Source of the DNA: Candidatus Ferrigenium bremense
GTDB lineage: Bacteria > Pseudomonadota > Gammaproteobacteria > Burkholderiales > Gallionellaceae
Assembly: GCA_019449635.1 (NCBI GenBank)
Contig: JAGRPI010000018.1
Location: forward strand, 124,001 to 188,000
DNA: 64,000 nucleotides
Direction of reading: 5' to 3'
Shown here: positions 62,785 to 64,000 of the stretch, in pieces
How positions within the stretch are numbered: the stretch's first letter is position 1
Layout of the letters: every line of letters starts with the position of its first letter
Notes under the pieces: generated by a model
Told to the model about the DNA's origin: nothing
The model's database searches: none
What the model saw: the letters and a program-made list of their open reading frames with translations, nothing else
Translations under genes and position numbers: made by a program

Positions 62785-64000
62785 CTAATAACCCAGCACC
62801 GACGCCAGCCACCGTTCCGCCTCTTCCACTGTCCACCCTTTGCGCTTCGCATAGTCCGCGACCTGATCCCTGTTCACCTTGCCGGTGGCGAAATACTGCG
62901 CCTGCGGGTGGGAGAGGTAGAAGCCGCTGACCGCTGCGGTGGGCAGCATCGCGTAGCTGTCGGTCAGCGTGATGCCTGCGTTGAGCGGCGCCTGCAGCAA
63001 TTCGAACAACGGCCCCTTTTCGGTATGTTCGGGACAGGCGGGATAGCCGGGCGCAGGGCGGATGCCACGGTAGTTCTCGGCGATCAGCGCGTCGTTGTCC
63101 AAGCCTTCGTCCGCCGCATAGCCCCAGAACTCTCGGCGCACGCGCGCATGCAGCAGTTCGGCGAAGGCTTCGGCGAGACGGTCGGCCAGCGACTTGAGCA
63201 GGATGGCGCTGTAGTCGTCGTGCTGCTTCTCGAACTCGGCGACACGCGTGTCGATGCCGATGCCCGCGGTGACCGCGAACGCGCCGATGTAGTCCTTGAC
63301 CTTCGTTTGCTTCGGCGCGATGAAATCGGCCAGACAATAGTTCGGGATGTCGTCCGGTTTCCTGGTCTGCTGGCGCAGGTTATGCCAGGTCATCGCGACC
63401 TTCTTGCGCGTTTCGTCGGTGTAGATCTCGATGTCGTCGCCCAAACCGCCATTGACAGCCACGCTGTTCGCCGGGAACAGGCCGAACACGGCATTCGCGG
63501 TGAGCCATTTCTCGTCGATGATCTTTTTCAGCATCGCCTGCGCATCGGCGAACAGCTTGCGCGCCTCCTCGCCCACCACTGCATCCTGCAATATCTTCGG
63601 ATAGCGCCCGGACAGTTCCCAGGCATGGAAGAACGGCGTCCAGTCGATGTATGCGGCGATCTTGTCCAGCGGGTAGGCTTCGAATTTGTGCACGCCCGTC
63701 AGCCACGGTTTGGGCGGCGTGTAAGGCTCAAACCCCTCCCGGCCTCCCCTTGTCATGGGAGGAGCGCTGGTCTTCCCCCCTGACAAGGGGGGCTTGAGGG
63801 GGGTTGGGTTTTTGCTCCAATTCGTCTTCAGCCCATGCGCCCGCGCCTCAGCCAGCGTGACGTACACGGCCTTTTCTTTCCTGCCTGCATGCTGCTCGCG
63901 TGCCTGCGCATAATCCGCCTTGATGCCCGCGATATATTCGTCGCGCAGCGTGTCGGAGAGCAGGTTGCTGCATACGCCCACCGCGCGCGACGCATCGGTG
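62785..64000 (-). CDS. metH: Cobalamin-dependent methionine synthase, C-terminal part, with in-frame repeat insertion (5' end outside window)
   Basis: The last 405 residues of MetH, which methylates homocysteine using methylcobalamin. The frame is open to the window end (TDASRAVGVCSNLLS), so the start lies beyond. The SAM-dependent reactivation domain is clear: RPAPGYPACPEHTEKGPLFELL and TDSYAMLPTAAVSGFYLSHP. Before it, about 29 residues (NPTPLKPPLSGGKTSAPPMT then RGGREGF) interrupt the linker. They come from the same repeat family as in gatB. In MetH this lies before the activation domain core, where a flexible insert may be tolerated. Confidence 0.95.
   Translation of the reverse strand, partial: TDASRAVGVCSNLLSDTLRDEYIAGIKADYAQAREQHAGRKEKAVYVTLAEARAHGLKTNWSKNPTPLKPPLSGGKTSAPPMTRGGREGFEPYTPPKPWLTGVHKFEAYPLDKIAAYIDWTPFFHAWELSGRYPKILQDAVVGEEARKLFADAQAMLKKIIDEKWLTANAVFGLFPANSVAVNGGLGDDIEIYTDETRKKVAMTWHNLRQQTRKPDDIPNYCLADFIAPKQTKVKDYIGAFAVTAGIGIDTRVAEFEKQHDDYSAILLKSLADRLAEAFAELLHARVRREFWGYAADEGLDNDALIAENYRGIRPAPGYPACPEHTEKGPLFELLQAPLNAGITLTDSYAMLPTAAVSGFYLSHPQAQYFATGKVNRDQVADYAKRKGWTVEEAERWLASVLGY
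63730..63812 (-). repeat. CCTCCCCTTGTCATGGGAGG repeat inside metH
   Basis: Plus strand: AACCCCTCCCGGCCTCCCC, TTGTCATGGGAGGAGC, then CCCCCCTGACAAGGGGGGCT and a closing GAGGGGGGTTGGGTT. The ends are inverted repeats, and the element is translated in frame on the minus strand. Confidence 0.9.

Overview
The window is chromosomal DNA of a GC-rich, autotrophic betaproteobacterium. A form II RuBisCO gene (cbbM) with cbbQ and cbbO and a divergent cbbR, a dapF-DUF484-xerC block, mre/mrd cell-shape genes, a glnA-glnL-glnG nitrogen cluster and a type IV minor-pilin operon together fit Nitrosomonadales, most likely a Gallionellaceae-like iron or sulfur oxidiser. The family assignment is inference from gene content; no rRNA or marker alignment was run. 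Nearly all of the window is ordinary core genome. There is no prophage, IS transposase or CRISPR array, but there is an unusually dense load of short palindromic repeats.

Layout. 1-6243: a six-gene Hyf/complex-I-like operon (hyfB partial, C, E, F, G, I) whose large subunit has lost both NiFe cysteine motifs. 6363-13342: ctaA, tRNA-Arg, tag, dapF, DUF484 gene, xerC, rlmI, then a small AT-richer orphan gene framed by about 120-bp inverted repeats. 13343-19945 (minus): rlpA, rodA, mrdA, mreD, mreC, mreB, the elongation machinery. 20016-23560: gatC, gatA, gatB. 23705-27772 (minus): an SDR, dsbA, a SPOR protein, argS. 27989-33484: a nitronate monooxygenase-like gene, CIRCE-groES-groEL, a broken tRNA-Phe copy, an intact tRNA-Phe, prfC. 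33569-40970 (minus): pilE-fimT-pilV-pilW-pilX-pilY1. 41327-47142: cbbR and cbbM-cbbQ-cbbO. 47317-54978: fbp, purE, a PsiE-like gene, purC, beta-carbonic anhydrase, DUF4124, pyrE, xthA, rhodanese, cation efflux. 55163-59802: glnA, DUF4124, glnL, glnG. 59854-64000 (minus): mpl, DUF486, two FKBP isomerases, partial metH.

Carbon fixation is the physiological theme: CbbM fixes CO2, CbbQ/CbbO remodel it, CbbR probably controls it, Fbp regenerates the acceptor, and carbonic anhydrase interconverts CO2 and bicarbonate. The Hyf-like complex is predicted to couple redox chemistry to ion translocation without hydrogenase activity.

The most unusual signal is a family of about 50-60 bp hairpin elements. 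They share an ACCAGCGACTT-like 5' arm and an AGTCGAATGGCTA-like 3' arm, and their inner stems co-vary between copies. I find six loci (eight units): in frame inside xthA, in frame at the start of pilX, inside a duplicated tRNA-Phe, in the cbbM leader, and between rlpA/rodA and gatA/gatB. Other short repeat families are also fused in frame into rlmI (twice), gatB, an SDR gene, cbbO, xerC and metH. The pattern resembles, without proven relation, the protein-invading palindromic elements of Rickettsia.
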